64,000 nt of DNA from contig JALHQN010000005.1 in assembly GCA_022841915.1 (NCBI GenBank), positions 266,645 to 330,644 of the forward strand, in the 5' to 3' direction. This document shows positions 19,398 to 28,116 of this stretch, one piece after another (the stretch's first letter is position 1; the number at the start of each line of letters is the position of its first letter). The notes beneath the pieces were generated by a model. The model saw only the letters and a list, made by a program, of their open reading frames with translations. It was not told the DNA's origin and did not search any database. The translations under genes were made by a program, and so were the position numbers. The stretch comes from Burkholderiales bacterium (GTDB lineage: Bacteria; Pseudomonadota; Gammaproteobacteria; Burkholderiales; WYBJ01).

Positions 19398-19424
19398 GGA
19401 CGGGCCCGCAGGGCCCGCCCGTCC
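19398..19424 (-). terminator. GC-rich hairpin downstream of the alpha/beta hydrolase gene
   Basis: GGACGGGC (19398-19405) pairs with GCCCGTCC (19417-19424) over an 11-base loop. In the minus direction it lies 40 bp past the hydrolase stop, but the nearest run of T (ATTTTTG) is 16 bases away, so it may be an imperfect terminator or a Rho-type pause. Confidence 0.35.
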
Positions 19425-19464
19425 GGCGCGCTACGCCGTCACGGAGGATCGGCGCGGCTGGCGA

Positions 19465-20328
19465 TCAAGCGATCAATTTTAGGGCTCGCAGGTTCTTCGC
19501 GATGAAGGCCTTCACCATCTCATGAGCCCGATCGGTTTGCGGTCCGGGGTCGGCGACCCAGATATGACCGCAGCCCTCGAAGACCGTCAGTTCGCAATCC
19601 CCGCCCGCGGCCCGATACGCGGCGGCGAACTTCTCCTGAAAGGCGGGCAGTACGTTGTCATCGAGGCCGCCTTGCATGACGAGTAGCGGGGGCAGATCGA
19701 CTTGTTCCCGGCGGTCGAGGATCTGCTGCGGGTTGGCTTCGTACACCGATTCCCAGGGATTGAAGTAGGTCTTGGACTTCTGCATCATCTCCGTGCGGCC
19801 GCGTCTTTCTGCGTTCAGGTACCTTTCGTACGGGTCGCTGATGGGAGACCGTGTGGCCACATAGTGGACGGATGCATCGATTTCGGGGTGGCCGGCGAGA
19901 GGCAGGGCGTTGTACCGCGGATCGCGTGGCCGCATGCCGAGAAGTTGGGCGACATGGCCTCCGCTCGAACTGCCGAGTACCCCGACTGTCGCGGCATCGC
20001 CGTTCCACTCGGCGGCCTTGGACTTGAGCCAGCGCACGCCATAGTTCGCATCTTGGACTGAAGCGGGGTAAGGTGCCTCATGGCCGAGCGTGAGATCGGG
20101 GGAGACGACCAGGATGCCGCTGCGGGCGAGCGCTTCGCACATGGGCTGGTTTGCCAGGCGATCCTTGTCGTTCCATGCGCCGCCATGCAGGTCGAGCAGT
20201 ACCGGGAAAGGCCCCGCACCCTGCGGCTGGTACACCCGCGCAAGCAGCGTGCGCTGCGGGATGCGGCGGAATTCGAGCTCCCACTGCTTGATTTCAAAGG
20301 TCGCTGCGGGGTCGTAGCGGGTCGGCAT
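19465..20328 (-). CDS. Alpha/beta hydrolase (carboxylesterase/acetyl-hydrolase type)
   Basis: A 287-residue hydrolase with the oxyanion HGG motif at residues 48-50 (DLHGGAWNDKDR) and a GxSxG nucleophile elbow with S121 (GSSSGGH). A late CGHIWV segment supplies the catalytic histidine and GGLDDNVLP the acid. The HGG motif places it in the hormone-sensitive-lipase/BD-FAE-like group, which hydrolyses ester or amide bonds of small substrates. The ATG at 20328 has GGAGGA upstream; the longer frame from 20454 adds 42 unlikely residues. No signal peptide. Possibly co-transcribed with pssA, though a hairpin lies between them. Confidence 0.88.
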   Translation of the reverse strand: MPTRYDPAATFEIKQWELEFRRIPQRTLLARVYQPQGAGPFPVLLDLHGGAWNDKDRLANQPMCEALARSGILVVSPDLTLGHEAPYPASVQDANYGVRWLKSKAAEWNGDAATVGVLGSSSGGHVAQLLGMRPRDPRYNALPLAGHPEIDASVHYVATRSPISDPYERYLNAERRGRTEMMQKSKTYFNPWESVYEANPQQILDRREQVDLPPLLVMQGGLDDNVLPAFQEKFAAAYRAAGGDCELTVFEGCGHIWVADPGPQTDRAHEMVKAFIAKNLRALKLIA

Positions 20329-20605
20329 GGCGTAGGTCCTCCGTGGATTGGGTTGTGGTGCGAGCAAGGCCGCTTCGCAGCAGCGATCATCGTCCGGCGC
20401 CCGCGGCGCAGCGGTGTCTGGCGGCTGGGTGCCGTGCGGGCTAGAAGCTATCACAGCGTTCGCTTCGTGAGCCAGCCGGATGTATCTCGCTGGTCGAAGG
20501 ATGCCGCTGCTTAATGGACGACTGCAAAGCCCACGGCTCCGTTACAATGATGTGCAACGCGTGCCTCCCCGGTGCGCCCGTATCCACAACAACCGAACCG
20601 AAATC

Positions 20606-21073
20606 ATGATCGAAGTGAACGAGACGATCGACGTAGCCTCGGATCCGAAGACAGTGTGGGCGCTGCTCTCCGATCCGCGGGCGGTGGTGGAGTGCGTGCA
20701 AGGCGCGTCACTCGGAGAGCAGGATGCCGACGGCACCTATGATGCAGGAATCATGGTGAAATTCGGCCCGGCCAAAGTCGCATTCAAGGCAAGGGTCGAC
20801 ATCGAATACGACGAACCGACCATGAGCGGCAAGGTGTCCTCGCGCGGCAAAGACAAGCAGGGTGGTGCGCGCTTCAACACGGCGATGAATTTCAAAGTCA
20901 CCGAGCAGCCCTCCGGCGGCACGGGATCCCAGATTCATGTCGCGGCCCAAGTCGAGATCTCGGGAAAGCTCGCGTCGCTGATCGAGACCGGTGCGAGCAT
21001 GGTGGTCAAGCGCATGACCAAGGATTTCTCGGAGGCGCTCGCCGCGCGTGTTTCAGGTTCGGGTACGGCTTAA
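20606..21073 (+). CDS. CoxG/SRPBCC family protein
   Basis: A 155-residue START-like fold protein of the carbon-monoxide-dehydrogenase subunit G family (MIEVNETIDVASDPKTVWALLSDP, CVQGASL, VKFGPAKVAFKARVDIEYDEP, GKLASLIETGASMVVKRMTKDF). CoxG proteins are thought to help assemble or membrane-anchor molybdenum hydroxylases or to bind hydrophobic ligands. No CO dehydrogenase genes are in the window. It ends 114 bp before a TPP enzyme on the same strand, so the two may work together. The first 42 residues of the longer frame from 20480 are not part of the fold. Confidence 0.87.
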   Translation: MIEVNETIDVASDPKTVWALLSDPRAVVECVQGASLGEQDADGTYDAGIMVKFGPAKVAFKARVDIEYDEPTMSGKVSSRGKDKQGGARFNTAMNFKVTEQPSGGTGSQIHVAAQVEISGKLASLIETGASMVVKRMTKDFSEALAARVSGSGTA

Positions 21074-21187
21074 CGGATTCGTGGATCTTCGCCCCGCATG
21101 CGGCGGGTGCACATTTCTGCGCAAGCGCGGCGACTGGTGCGCTGCGGGTTTTTCTGACGTCACATTTCACACGGAGGACGGGCAACC

Positions 21188-22840
21188 ATGAAGGTGTATC
21201 AAAGGCTGGCTCAGGCATTCAAGGGAGAAGGCGTTACCGCGACCTTCGGCATGATGGGCGACGGCAACATGTACTGGGTGTCCGAGCTCCACAAGATCGG
21301 GATCAAGGTGCACGAGGTTCGGCACGAAGGCGCAGGTTTGGGCATGGCCGACGGCTTTGCCCGCACCAGCAACAGCGTCGGTGTCGCGACGGCGACCTGC
21401 GGCCCGGGTGTCACGCAATTGGCAACCGCCTTCGTGACCGCCGCTCGCGCGCGTTCGCCGATCGTCGCATTCTGCGGCGAGTATCCCCATACCGATCCGG
21501 AATATTCTCAGTATCTGGACCAGTCCCGCTTTGCCGAGGCTTGCGAGGCGGGTTTCGTGCGTTTGCAGAACGCCGAGCAGACCGATGAAATCGTGCGCAA
21601 GGCCTTCTACATGGCCAAGCTCGAGCGGCGTCCCATCATGCTCAGCTGCCCGATGGACATCCAGCAGAAAGATTTCGAGGACGACGAGCCTTACATCCCG
21701 ACCACCGAACTGGTCAGGCCCGGGACAGTCATGCCCGATGCAAAGCAGCTCGAGTGCGCGGCTGATCTCATCGCGTCCTCCAAGCACCCGGTCATCATCG
21801 TGGGGCGCGGCGCGCAGTGGGCGGGTGCAGGCCCGGCGGTCCTCAAGCTCGGCGATCGTATCGGCGCGCTCATCGCGACCTCCCTGCTGGCCAAGACCTT
21901 CCTCAACAACGAGACGGATTATCACGCCGGCATTTCCGGGCTGTACGCGACTCGAACGGCGATGAAGCTGCTCGAGGAGGCCGACGTCGTCATCGGGGTG
22001 GGTGCCAGCCTGAACCGGCATACCCTGGAGAACGGCTATCTGTATCCCGATGCCAAGTACATCCAGATCGATTCGCAGCCGCACCTGGCTCTGTCCAACG
22101 GCAAGTTCTCCGATATCTACATTCAGTCGGATGCCCGTGTGGCAGTCGAGGAACTGGAGAAGATGCTCGCGGCCAAGCAATTCAAGGCGACGGGTTATCG
22201 CACCCCGGACGTGAAGACCAAGCTCGCCAGTCATGCGCAGGATCCGGCCGAGTTCCCCCTTGATCCGAACACGGTCGATCCGCGCGAGTCCATGATGATT
22301 CTGGACGAGATGCTGCCCCAGAACGTCGGCATGCTCTCCGGCAGCGGCATGACTTCCGGCATCGCCAGCATGATGATGACGAAAGCCCGCTCTCTGAATC
22401 AAGGTGGCCACTTCTTTGGTTGTATCGGTCAGATGCTGCCTGCGGCAATGGGTGCCAGCGTTGCGACCAATAACGCCCCGCTGTGTCTGGTCGACGGGGA
22501 TGCGAGCTACCTGATGCACCTTGCGGAGTTCGAGACGGCGGTTCGCTACAACATGAACATGCTGGTCGTCGTCATGAACAACGAGTGCCTCGGTGCGGAG
22601 TACTACAAGCTCGACGCGAAGAAGATGGATGCCATGACCTCCGTCATCCCGACGCCGGATCTTGGCGCCGTGGCCAAGGCGATGGGCGGGCGTGGTGCGT
22701 ATGTAACGCATAACGACCAGCTGCGCGCCGCGGTGAAGGAGTGGGTCGCCAAGCCGGGTCCCATGGTGATCGACGTGCGGATTTCGCGCACGATCCCGAG
22801 CATCCCGTACCGCCGCGTGCACTACGGTCGCGACGAGTAA
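21188..22840 (+). CDS. Thiamine pyrophosphate-dependent enzyme, acetolactate synthase-like
   Basis: A 550-residue ThDP enzyme with a strong GGAGGACGGGCAACC leader. The N-terminal pyrimidine-binding domain has FGMMGDGNMYWVSEL and the conserved glutamate in VRHEGAGLGMADGFAR. The C-terminal ThDP/Mg site is DGDASYLMHLAEFETAVRY followed by VVVMNNE. It is related to acetolactate synthase/IPDC-like enzymes but the surroundings contain no small regulatory subunit and no branched-chain genes, so biosynthetic ALS is unlikely. It is clearly distinct from the benzoylformate-decarboxylase-like gene at 4146-5750. A catabolic 2-oxoacid or 2-hydroxyacyl-CoA substrate is possible. Confidence 0.85.
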   Translation: MKVYQRLAQAFKGEGVTATFGMMGDGNMYWVSELHKIGIKVHEVRHEGAGLGMADGFARTSNSVGVATATCGPGVTQLATAFVTAARARSPIVAFCGEYPHTDPEYSQYLDQSRFAEACEAGFVRLQNAEQTDEIVRKAFYMAKLERRPIMLSCPMDIQQKDFEDDEPYIPTTELVRPGTVMPDAKQLECAADLIASSKHPVIIVGRGAQWAGAGPAVLKLGDRIGALIATSLLAKTFLNNETDYHAGISGLYATRTAMKLLEEADVVIGVGASLNRHTLENGYLYPDAKYIQIDSQPHLALSNGKFSDIYIQSDARVAVEELEKMLAAKQFKATGYRTPDVKTKLASHAQDPAEFPLDPNTVDPRESMMILDEMLPQNVGMLSGSGMTSGIASMMMTKARSLNQGGHFFGCIGQMLPAAMGASVATNNAPLCLVDGDASYLMHLAEFETAVRYNMNMLVVVMNNECLGAEYYKLDAKKMDAMTSVIPTPDLGAVAKAMGGRGAYVTHNDQLRAAVKEWVAKPGPMVIDVRISRTIPSIPYRRVHYGRDE

Positions 22841-22983
22841 TCGGTCGGCAGAAGTGCGGCTCGCCGCTTCGCGGCGGGCCGCTCTGCGGTGAGCGCAGTG
22901 ATCGGCTGGTGGACACGACAGGTCGAAAGAGCCTGATCCACCATGGCAGAAGTCGAGACAGGGACGTTTGGGGGAGAGTGAGA

Positions 22984-23589
22984 ATGAGACGTTGGACTGG
23001 CATCGCGTTGAGCTGTGTGTTGGCTGCAACCGCATTGACGGGTTGTGCGACGCGGCCCCCCGGGGAGGGGTCCGGGTGGGTCACGCTGATCGACGGCGAA
23101 AAAGGCCTGGAGAACTGGACGCGGATCGGCGACGCCAACTGGCGAGGTGTCGATGGCGCGATCCAGGCGGACAAACGCACCGGCAAGGCCAGCAGCCATC
23201 TGCTGTCCAAGAACGCTTACAAAGACTTTCGCATTTACGCCGAATTCTGGGCGGACGAGACCGCCAACAGCGGCATTTTCATTCGCTGCGTCGATCCGAA
23301 GAAGATCGGCGCGAATACCTGCTACGAGGTCAATATCTACGATCGGCGGCCCGATCCGAGCTACGGCACCGGGGCGATCGTCGACTTCGCGAAGGTTTCG
23401 CCGATGCCGCGAGCGGCTGGACGCTGGAACACCTTCGAGATCACGGCGCAGGGAACTCGTCTGGTGGTGAAGATGAACGGACAGCAGACGGTCGACATCC
23501 AGGACGGCAAGTTCGCCAGCGGCCCGATCACCCTGCAGTACGCGGGCGGGGTCATCAAGTTTCGCAAGGTGGCGATCAAGCCGCTCTAG
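22984..23589 (+). CDS. DUF1080 (3-keto-disaccharide hydrolase domain) lipoprotein
   Basis: A 201-residue lipoprotein. The first 20-odd residues form a signal ending in the lipobox LTGC. The mature part is a jelly-roll DUF1080 domain (WVTLIDGEKGLENWTRIGDANWRG..., SSHLLSKNAYKDFRIYAEFWADETANSGIFIRC, YEVNIYD, WNTFEITAQGTRLVVKMNGQ). This domain, first linked to 3-keto-glycoside hydrolysis, is common in envelope proteins. It follows the TPP enzyme by 143 bp and its stop overlaps the stop of the convergent hydrolase gene by four bases. Whether it acts on sugars here is unknown. Confidence 0.9.
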   Translation: MRRWTGIALSCVLAATALTGCATRPPGEGSGWVTLIDGEKGLENWTRIGDANWRGVDGAIQADKRTGKASSHLLSKNAYKDFRIYAEFWADETANSGIFIRCVDPKKIGANTCYEVNIYDRRPDPSYGTGAIVDFAKVSPMPRAAGRWNTFEITAQGTRLVVKMNGQQTVDIQDGKFASGPITLQYAGGVIKFRKVAIKPL

Positions 23590-24377
23590 GTGTCGGGTGG
23601 CAGGAAGGCCAGCAGATGCTGGTTAACCGCCTCGGCCGCTTCGTACTGCACCCAGTGTCCGACGCCCGGGACGATGACGAACTCGGCATCCGGACGCAGG
23701 TGCAGAACGTGATTCTTGCGGGCTTCGAGCTCGTCCCCGTGCAGCGCATCCTTCGAGCCGTAGATGAATTGGACCGGACAGTTCATACGCGCCAGTGAAA
23801 GCGCGGTGTATTCGCTGTTGGCGTGGCCTCGACCATCGTAGCGCGTGCGGTTGAAGTTCTGCATGTGCAGATCGAGCGCTTCGTCGGTGACTGCTGCCGG
23901 ATCGGCCAACATCAGGGTGCCCAGATTGTGGCGGAAGACAGCGCGCCGTGCGACGGCGCCTGCGGCGTCGGGCGGTATGGCCCGCATGGGGAGCGCCGGC
24001 GCCGGGCCGAAGCCGCCGACGCCCAACAAGGACAGCTTTCGGACTTGTGTTGCCAGGCGAACCGCGGTCATCGCAGCGACGACTCCGCCAAAGGAGAACC
24101 CTGCGAGCATGAACGGCGTGTCGCCCACGATGGGCCGTATTCCGCTCAGGACATGGTCGATGTATTCCTCGGGGGCAATCGATTTCGATACCGTGAACGA
24201 ATCGCCGTAGCCCGGAAGATCGACGGCATGGACGGTGAAGCGTGTCGCCAGCGCGTCGAGGTTGCGGCTCCAGTGATTCCTGGATCCCATGCCGCCATGG
24301 AAAAGCACCAGAGCAGGGCCCGTGCCTACTGTGCAAGCGGAAAGTCGGGACGAGGATGCGATGTTCGTGTCGGTCAT
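23586..24377 (-). CDS. Alpha/beta hydrolase
   Basis: A 263-residue alpha/beta hydrolase with HGGMGSRNHW oxyanion loop, the nucleophile elbow GFSFG (S95) and a late GVGHWVQYE carrying the catalytic histidine. An acid in the KDALHG region completes the triad. The layout resembles meta-cleavage-product hydrolases and haloperoxidase-like esterases. The ATG at 24377 is preferred over the one 13 codons upstream because the fold begins right after it. It is convergent with the DUF1080 lipoprotein gene (four-base overlap of stops). Substrate unknown. Confidence 0.87.
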   Translation of the reverse strand: MTDTNIASSSRLSACTVGTGPALVLFHGGMGSRNHWSRNLDALATRFTVHAVDLPGYGDSFTVSKSIAPEEYIDHVLSGIRPIVGDTPFMLAGFSFGGVVAAMTAVRLATQVRKLSLLGVGGFGPAPALPMRAIPPDAAGAVARRAVFRHNLGTLMLADPAAVTDEALDLHMQNFNRTRYDGRGHANSEYTALSLARMNCPVQFIYGSKDALHGDELEARKNHVLHLRPDAEFVIVPGVGHWVQYEAAEAVNQHLLAFLPPDT

Positions 24378-24744
24378 GGTGCTGGGGAAGGTGCTGGGCG
24401 GTTTGCGATAACCCAATGCGGATCGCTGATTCTAGCGGCGAAACGCAGGCGCCGCTCGATGCCCCGCGAACGATTCCCCAGGCGCTCTGCGCCTTGGGAA
24501 CCAGCGCATCTTCGCGTGCGTAACGCCATTGCTCGACCTCGCCTGGCGTGGCGGCGCTGCCCCTTATCTTTGGCATATACTCGGTTCAGCAGGCGCACAG
24601 CCTGCCGAGACGATCCAGCGAGTCGATTGCTTGCGGCTTGCGCTATCGTTGTTGCGGTGCTCGCGGGTGGGGCGGCGCGTCGATGGGCACTGGCCTGCTC
24701 CTTCGCGATGACCGACCGAACGCTTTAGAGCGAGGAGGCGGGCA
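24378..24744. other. Gap between two divergent hydrolase genes
   Basis: About 370 bp without a supported gene before the minicistron at 24745. A TATACT word at 24576-24581 could be a plus-strand -10 box, but no matching -35 is evident. Frames on both strands are Arg/Pro-rich shadows. Confidence 0.35.
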
Positions 24745-24780
24745 ATGAACAATCAATCACCGGGGGTCCTGACGCCATGA
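24745..24780 (+). CDS. Eleven-codon minicistron overlapping the next hydrolase start
   Basis: A perfect AGGAGG Shine-Dalgarno at 24733-24738 lies six bases before an ATG that opens an 11-codon frame (MNNQSPGVLTP). Its TGA stop overlaps the ATG of the following hydrolase as ATGA. The downstream gene has only a GGGGG stretch about ten bases before its own ATG. This arrangement is typical of translational coupling, in which ribosomes finishing the leader restart on the next frame. The peptide has no recognisable function. A one-base indel in this sequence could alternatively mean that the hydrolase once began here. Confidence 0.55.
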   Translation: MNNQSPGVLTP

Positions 24781-25628
24781 GGCTCGACAACGTAAACAGC
24801 CATTTCCTCGAGCGCGACGGCGTTCGACTGCATCATCTGGATTGGGGCAACGAAGACCGTCACCCGGTGGTGATGGTGCATGGTAGTCGCCTCCATGCGC
24901 ATGTCTGGAACGATTTCGGTCGGCGCTTTCGGGATCGCTTTCACATCATCGCGATCGATCAGCGCGGACACGGGGACAGCGGCTGGTGCAAGAAGCAGGC
25001 GTATCAGTTGGAGGACTTCTATCAGGACCTGCGAGCCGTGATCGAGGCGAAGAAGCTCAAGCGCTTCACGCTGGTCGGTCACTCGCTAGGCGGTCGGGTA
25101 TCGATCATGTATGCGGCGCGGCATCCGGAGATGCTGGAGCAACTGGTGCTGGTCGACATCACGGCCGGGCGGCCAGAGAACATTGCGCCCAATGCAGATC
25201 TTTCGCGTGTTGCCGAGACGCCGCCGCCGCGAGACTTCGAGTCGCATGAGGAGGCGATCGGGTATTTGGGCAAGCTCTTGTCTCGCGCCCCGGCCCATAT
25301 GATCGAGGAGAGCGTGCGTCGCGGCATGCGCGAAGTGGTGCCCGGACGCTACACCTGGAAGTACGATCCTGCGCTGGCTAGCAACCGCCGTGCGACACCA
25401 CCGGGCGTGAACTTGTGGGACATGGTCGGCAGCATTCCGACGCCGACCCTGCTTCAGTACGGAAGCGTCAGCCAAGTCGTGAATGCCGAACTCGCTGCCC
25501 GGATGGCGGCCACGATGCCCTCGTGCAAGGTCGATCGCATCGAGGATGCAGGCCATGCGCTCTTTACCGATCAGCCTGATGCCTTCGCCGAGAGCATGGA
25601 CCGATTCCTGGGCAATCGGCAAACGTAA
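24777..25628 (+). CDS. Alpha/beta hydrolase, meta-cleavage-product-hydrolase/epoxide-hydrolase-like
   Basis: A 283-residue hydrolase with VVMVHGSRLHAHVW, DQRGHGDSGW and the classic nucleophile elbow GHSLG (S103). A late AGHALFTDQP supplies the catalytic histidine. The sequence belongs to the broad class that includes ring-cleavage-product hydrolases, haloalkane dehalogenases and epoxide hydrolases; the residue after the first strand (HGSR) does not settle the subtype. It appears translationally coupled to an 11-codon leader. It is convergent with the metallophosphoesterase gene, three bases separating the two stops. Confidence 0.88.
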   Translation: MRLDNVNSHFLERDGVRLHHLDWGNEDRHPVVMVHGSRLHAHVWNDFGRRFRDRFHIIAIDQRGHGDSGWCKKQAYQLEDFYQDLRAVIEAKKLKRFTLVGHSLGGRVSIMYAARHPEMLEQLVLVDITAGRPENIAPNADLSRVAETPPPRDFESHEEAIGYLGKLLSRAPAHMIEESVRRGMREVVPGRYTWKYDPALASNRRATPPGVNLWDMVGSIPTPTLLQYGSVSQVVNAELAARMAATMPSCKVDRIEDAGHALFTDQPDAFAESMDRFLGNRQT

Positions 25629-25631
25629 TCG

Positions 25632-26408
25632 TTAGTGCCCGGCCCCGGCAGGCTGATCGGTGCGATGTGTCCGATGCTCCGTTCGGCGCGGTTTGCCGAG
25701 CACGGCATGTTCCGTGATGCAGGCCGGCTTGCCGGGTGTCAGTTCCACGATCGCCATGCTGCCGGTTTCGCGCGTTCCGAGATGCGCTGCCGGCACGCCG
25801 GGATAGCAGGCAATCGTATCGCCGTGATGCATTCGCCGATGGGCGTGGACGTGGCCGAGGGCGAGGTAATCGAACCCGGAAGCGGCAATCTCCTGGGGAG
25901 TAATCAAGGACGAGCGCTCGCTCTCCGGGTCGTCCATATAGAGACCGTGCGCCATGCCGATGTGCCAGAGGTCGCGGGTGCGGGGCGGAGCGCTTTTCAT
26001 CGGCCGGTTGTTTGGCGCGTGGTCGAGCATGCAGCGTCCCCATACCGTCGCATGCAGTTCGGGAAACTCCACCATCATGCCTTCGGGTTCGTCGAGCAGC
26101 TTCACATGGTGACCTGCTTGGCGAAAATCCATCCGCTGCAGCACCGAGCGCTCCTGCCAGACATCGTGATTGCCCGTGATGAGCACGGTCGGGCACGGGA
26201 CCCGCGCCAGTTGCTGATAGACGAAGTCGATGACGTCGCCTTCGATGCGCGTGTGGTCGAACAAGTCGCCGGCGATCAGGAAGAGATCGGCCTGGATGTC
26301 CAGCACCGTATCGACGACTTCAGCGAATGCGTGGCGAACGGGCATGCCGTCGTCGCCGTCGTGCAAATGCACGTCTGAAGTGTGCGCGATCTTGAGCGGT
26401 TTGTTCAC
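25632..26408 (-). CDS. Calcineurin-like metallophosphoesterase
   Basis: A 258-residue phosphoesterase with the five metal-binding motifs in order: HTSDVHLHD near residue 9, GDLFDH near 48, GNHDVW near 79, MAHGLY near 152 and GHVHAHR near 185. The arrangement is like SbcD/YfcE-type enzymes; there is no SbcC partner nearby. The start is GTG at 26408 with GGGACAG some nine bases upstream. It is cytoplasmic by lack of signal peptide. The natural substrate could be a phosphodiester such as a cyclic nucleotide or DNA, which the sequence does not decide. Confidence 0.9.
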   Translation of the reverse strand: MNKPLKIAHTSDVHLHDGDDGMPVRHAFAEVVDTVLDIQADLFLIAGDLFDHTRIEGDVIDFVYQQLARVPCPTVLITGNHDVWQERSVLQRMDFRQAGHHVKLLDEPEGMMVEFPELHATVWGRCMLDHAPNNRPMKSAPPRTRDLWHIGMAHGLYMDDPESERSSLITPQEIAASGFDYLALGHVHAHRRMHHGDTIACYPGVPAAHLGTRETGSMAIVELTPGKPACITEHAVLGKPRRTEHRTHRTDQPAGAGH

Positions 26409-26697
26409 GAGCGCTGTCCCGGAGAATGGGAATCAATTGTAGCGGCTCCCCAGGCGGCTCGCCAGCGGGATGCTAGACGTCAGGCGTCGCGCAAGCCGGA
26501 GCTGCGCTAGTGACCTGAGTCGAGGAGTCGTTGACGTATGGCCGAACGGTATCGATGATGCATACGCGACAAAATGGTCGAACTCGGCGTCAGAAGCGAA
26601 GGAAACCGCAGCCCGGTTGGACAACTGGCGCAGATTGCCGCCAAAGTATGGCGTCGATACTCGGCGCTTTTGTTCAGCAAATTTCTGACTCAGGACG

Positions 26698-27987
26698 CTA
26701 GGTGCCGATGCTGTTGGCCCAGCGTAGCGCGCTCGCGTGCGCCTCTTCGACTGCCGCCACGGTCAAGGGGCGCAGGCCGCCCAGTGCGTGGACGAGATCT
26801 CGCGGGTCACGACCTTCGACAACCTCGATCACGTCGAGCAGCGCGCCGAGGCGCCCGCGTCGCTCGAGCAGCGCCTCGCGGATGTCTTCGGCCACGGGCA
26901 GCGGCGCGAGTATTTCCGCGATGGGAGTCGACAGCAGCGCTTCCATCAACGACATGATGCCGGTCATGAAAGCACGATCCGTCAAGCCGCTTTCGTGCCA
27001 TGTGCCGGCCAGCAGTTCCATCATGCGGCCTCGAGTCGCGGCAAGTTGCATCAGCGCGCTCGGCAGCCGCATGGTGGGCGCATTGGTGGAAAAGAGCAGC
27101 AGCTGCAGCCAGCGCAGCATTTGGCGGCGCCCGAGCACCATCAGTGCCGACGAAACCGAACTCACGCGGCCCCGCGTCCCGGAGCCCACCGAATTTGTCA
27201 GGCGCAGGAGGTTCATCGTGAGCCCCGGTTCTTGCTTGAGCAGGGCTTCGATGTCCGCGGTTTCCGCGTCTGCCACCAGCATGCCGAGCAGTCGCATGAC
27301 CGTGGCCTCCGCTGGCGACAGGCGCTTGCCGGCGATGATGTGGGGCTTGGCGAAGTAGTAGCCTTGGAACAAGTCGAATCCCATCTCCAGACAGGCTTCG
27401 GCCTGGACGCGATCGTCCACCTTCTCGGCGAGCAGCCTGATGGAAGGAGTCTTGAGCTTTTGCACCAATGCCCTCAGCTCATTCATGCCCACTTGCAGGA
27501 CATCGATCTTCACGATGTCCACGAAGTTGAGTACCTGTTGCCATTGCGGGGGCAGACCGATCACATCATCCAGTGCGAGCGTGAAACCGGCGCGCTTCAA
27601 ATCGGCGAGTCGACCGAGGATGCGTTCGTTCAATTCGACCGTTTCCAGCACTTCGAGGACGACGCGTTCCTTGGGCAGCAGCTCGATCATGTCGGACATG
27701 ATCATGGCCTCGTCGACATTGATGAAACCCTTGAACTGTCCCAGCACGGAGTCGAGGCCGAACTCATTCAAGACATGCTGAATCACCGTGGCCGTCGCCA
27801 TTGTTCCGTCGGTGAAGCAGGCGGCATTGGCGTCGCTCGAACGGAACAACAACTCGAAGGCACACAGTTCCTGATTGCGATCGAGAATGGACTGCCTGGC
27901 GAGATAGATGCCCTCGGTGTGAGGTGTGGCTATGGTGGACTGGAGGGGCGTCATAGGGTCGGGTTCGGTTCGGAGGGGCGGATGCAT
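26698..27987 (-). CDS. EAL-HDOD two-domain signalling protein (YuxH type)
   Basis: A 429-residue protein. Residues 20-225 are an EAL-like domain; the motif reads FELLFRS instead of EALxR and the DDFG loop reads DDVI, although INVDEA, KID, AEKV and FQGYYF are kept. Residues 225-415 are a HDOD domain (LSPAEATVMRLLGMLV, LLKQEPGLTMNLLRLTNS, SSALMVLGRRQMLRWLQLLLF). This architecture is that of YuxH/CdgJ-like proteins, often inactive toward c-di-GMP and tied to motility or stress signalling. An alternative ATG lies 11 codons downstream (27954). A 289-bp gap on the 3' side holds no gene. Confidence 0.92.
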   Translation of the reverse strand: MHPPLRTEPDPMTPLQSTIATPHTEGIYLARQSILDRNQELCAFELLFRSSDANAACFTDGTMATATVIQHVLNEFGLDSVLGQFKGFINVDEAMIMSDMIELLPKERVVLEVLETVELNERILGRLADLKRAGFTLALDDVIGLPPQWQQVLNFVDIVKIDVLQVGMNELRALVQKLKTPSIRLLAEKVDDRVQAEACLEMGFDLFQGYYFAKPHIIAGKRLSPAEATVMRLLGMLVADAETADIEALLKQEPGLTMNLLRLTNSVGSGTRGRVSSVSSALMVLGRRQMLRWLQLLLFSTNAPTMRLPSALMQLAATRGRMMELLAGTWHESGLTDRAFMTGIMSLMEALLSTPIAEILAPLPVAEDIREALLERRGRLGALLDVIEVVEGRDPRDLVHALGGLRPLTVAAVEEAHASALRWANSIGT

Positions 27988-28116
27988 CGAACGGCTTCCG
28001 CTTAACGTCTACCCCCGGAATTGCGGCGTGCCACGACGGTTCTTGAGGAATTCCGCGCGGCTTCTCAGGGGGGCGACAGCGTACCGAGCTTGCCCTTCAG
28101 GCGCCTGCCGAAGGCG

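Noticed and set aside
21188..22840. Biosynthetic acetolactate synthase (ilvB)
   Set aside because: No small subunit gene, no ilvC or leu genes, and a CoxG-like neighbour make a catabolic role more likely.
21167..23035. A 622-codon minus-strand frame opposite the TPP enzyme
   Set aside because: His/Arg/Gly-rich antisense text, fully covered by a well-supported plus-strand gene.
25632..26408. SbcD exonuclease subunit
   Set aside because: The protein is only 258 residues, shorter than SbcD, and no sbcC follows.
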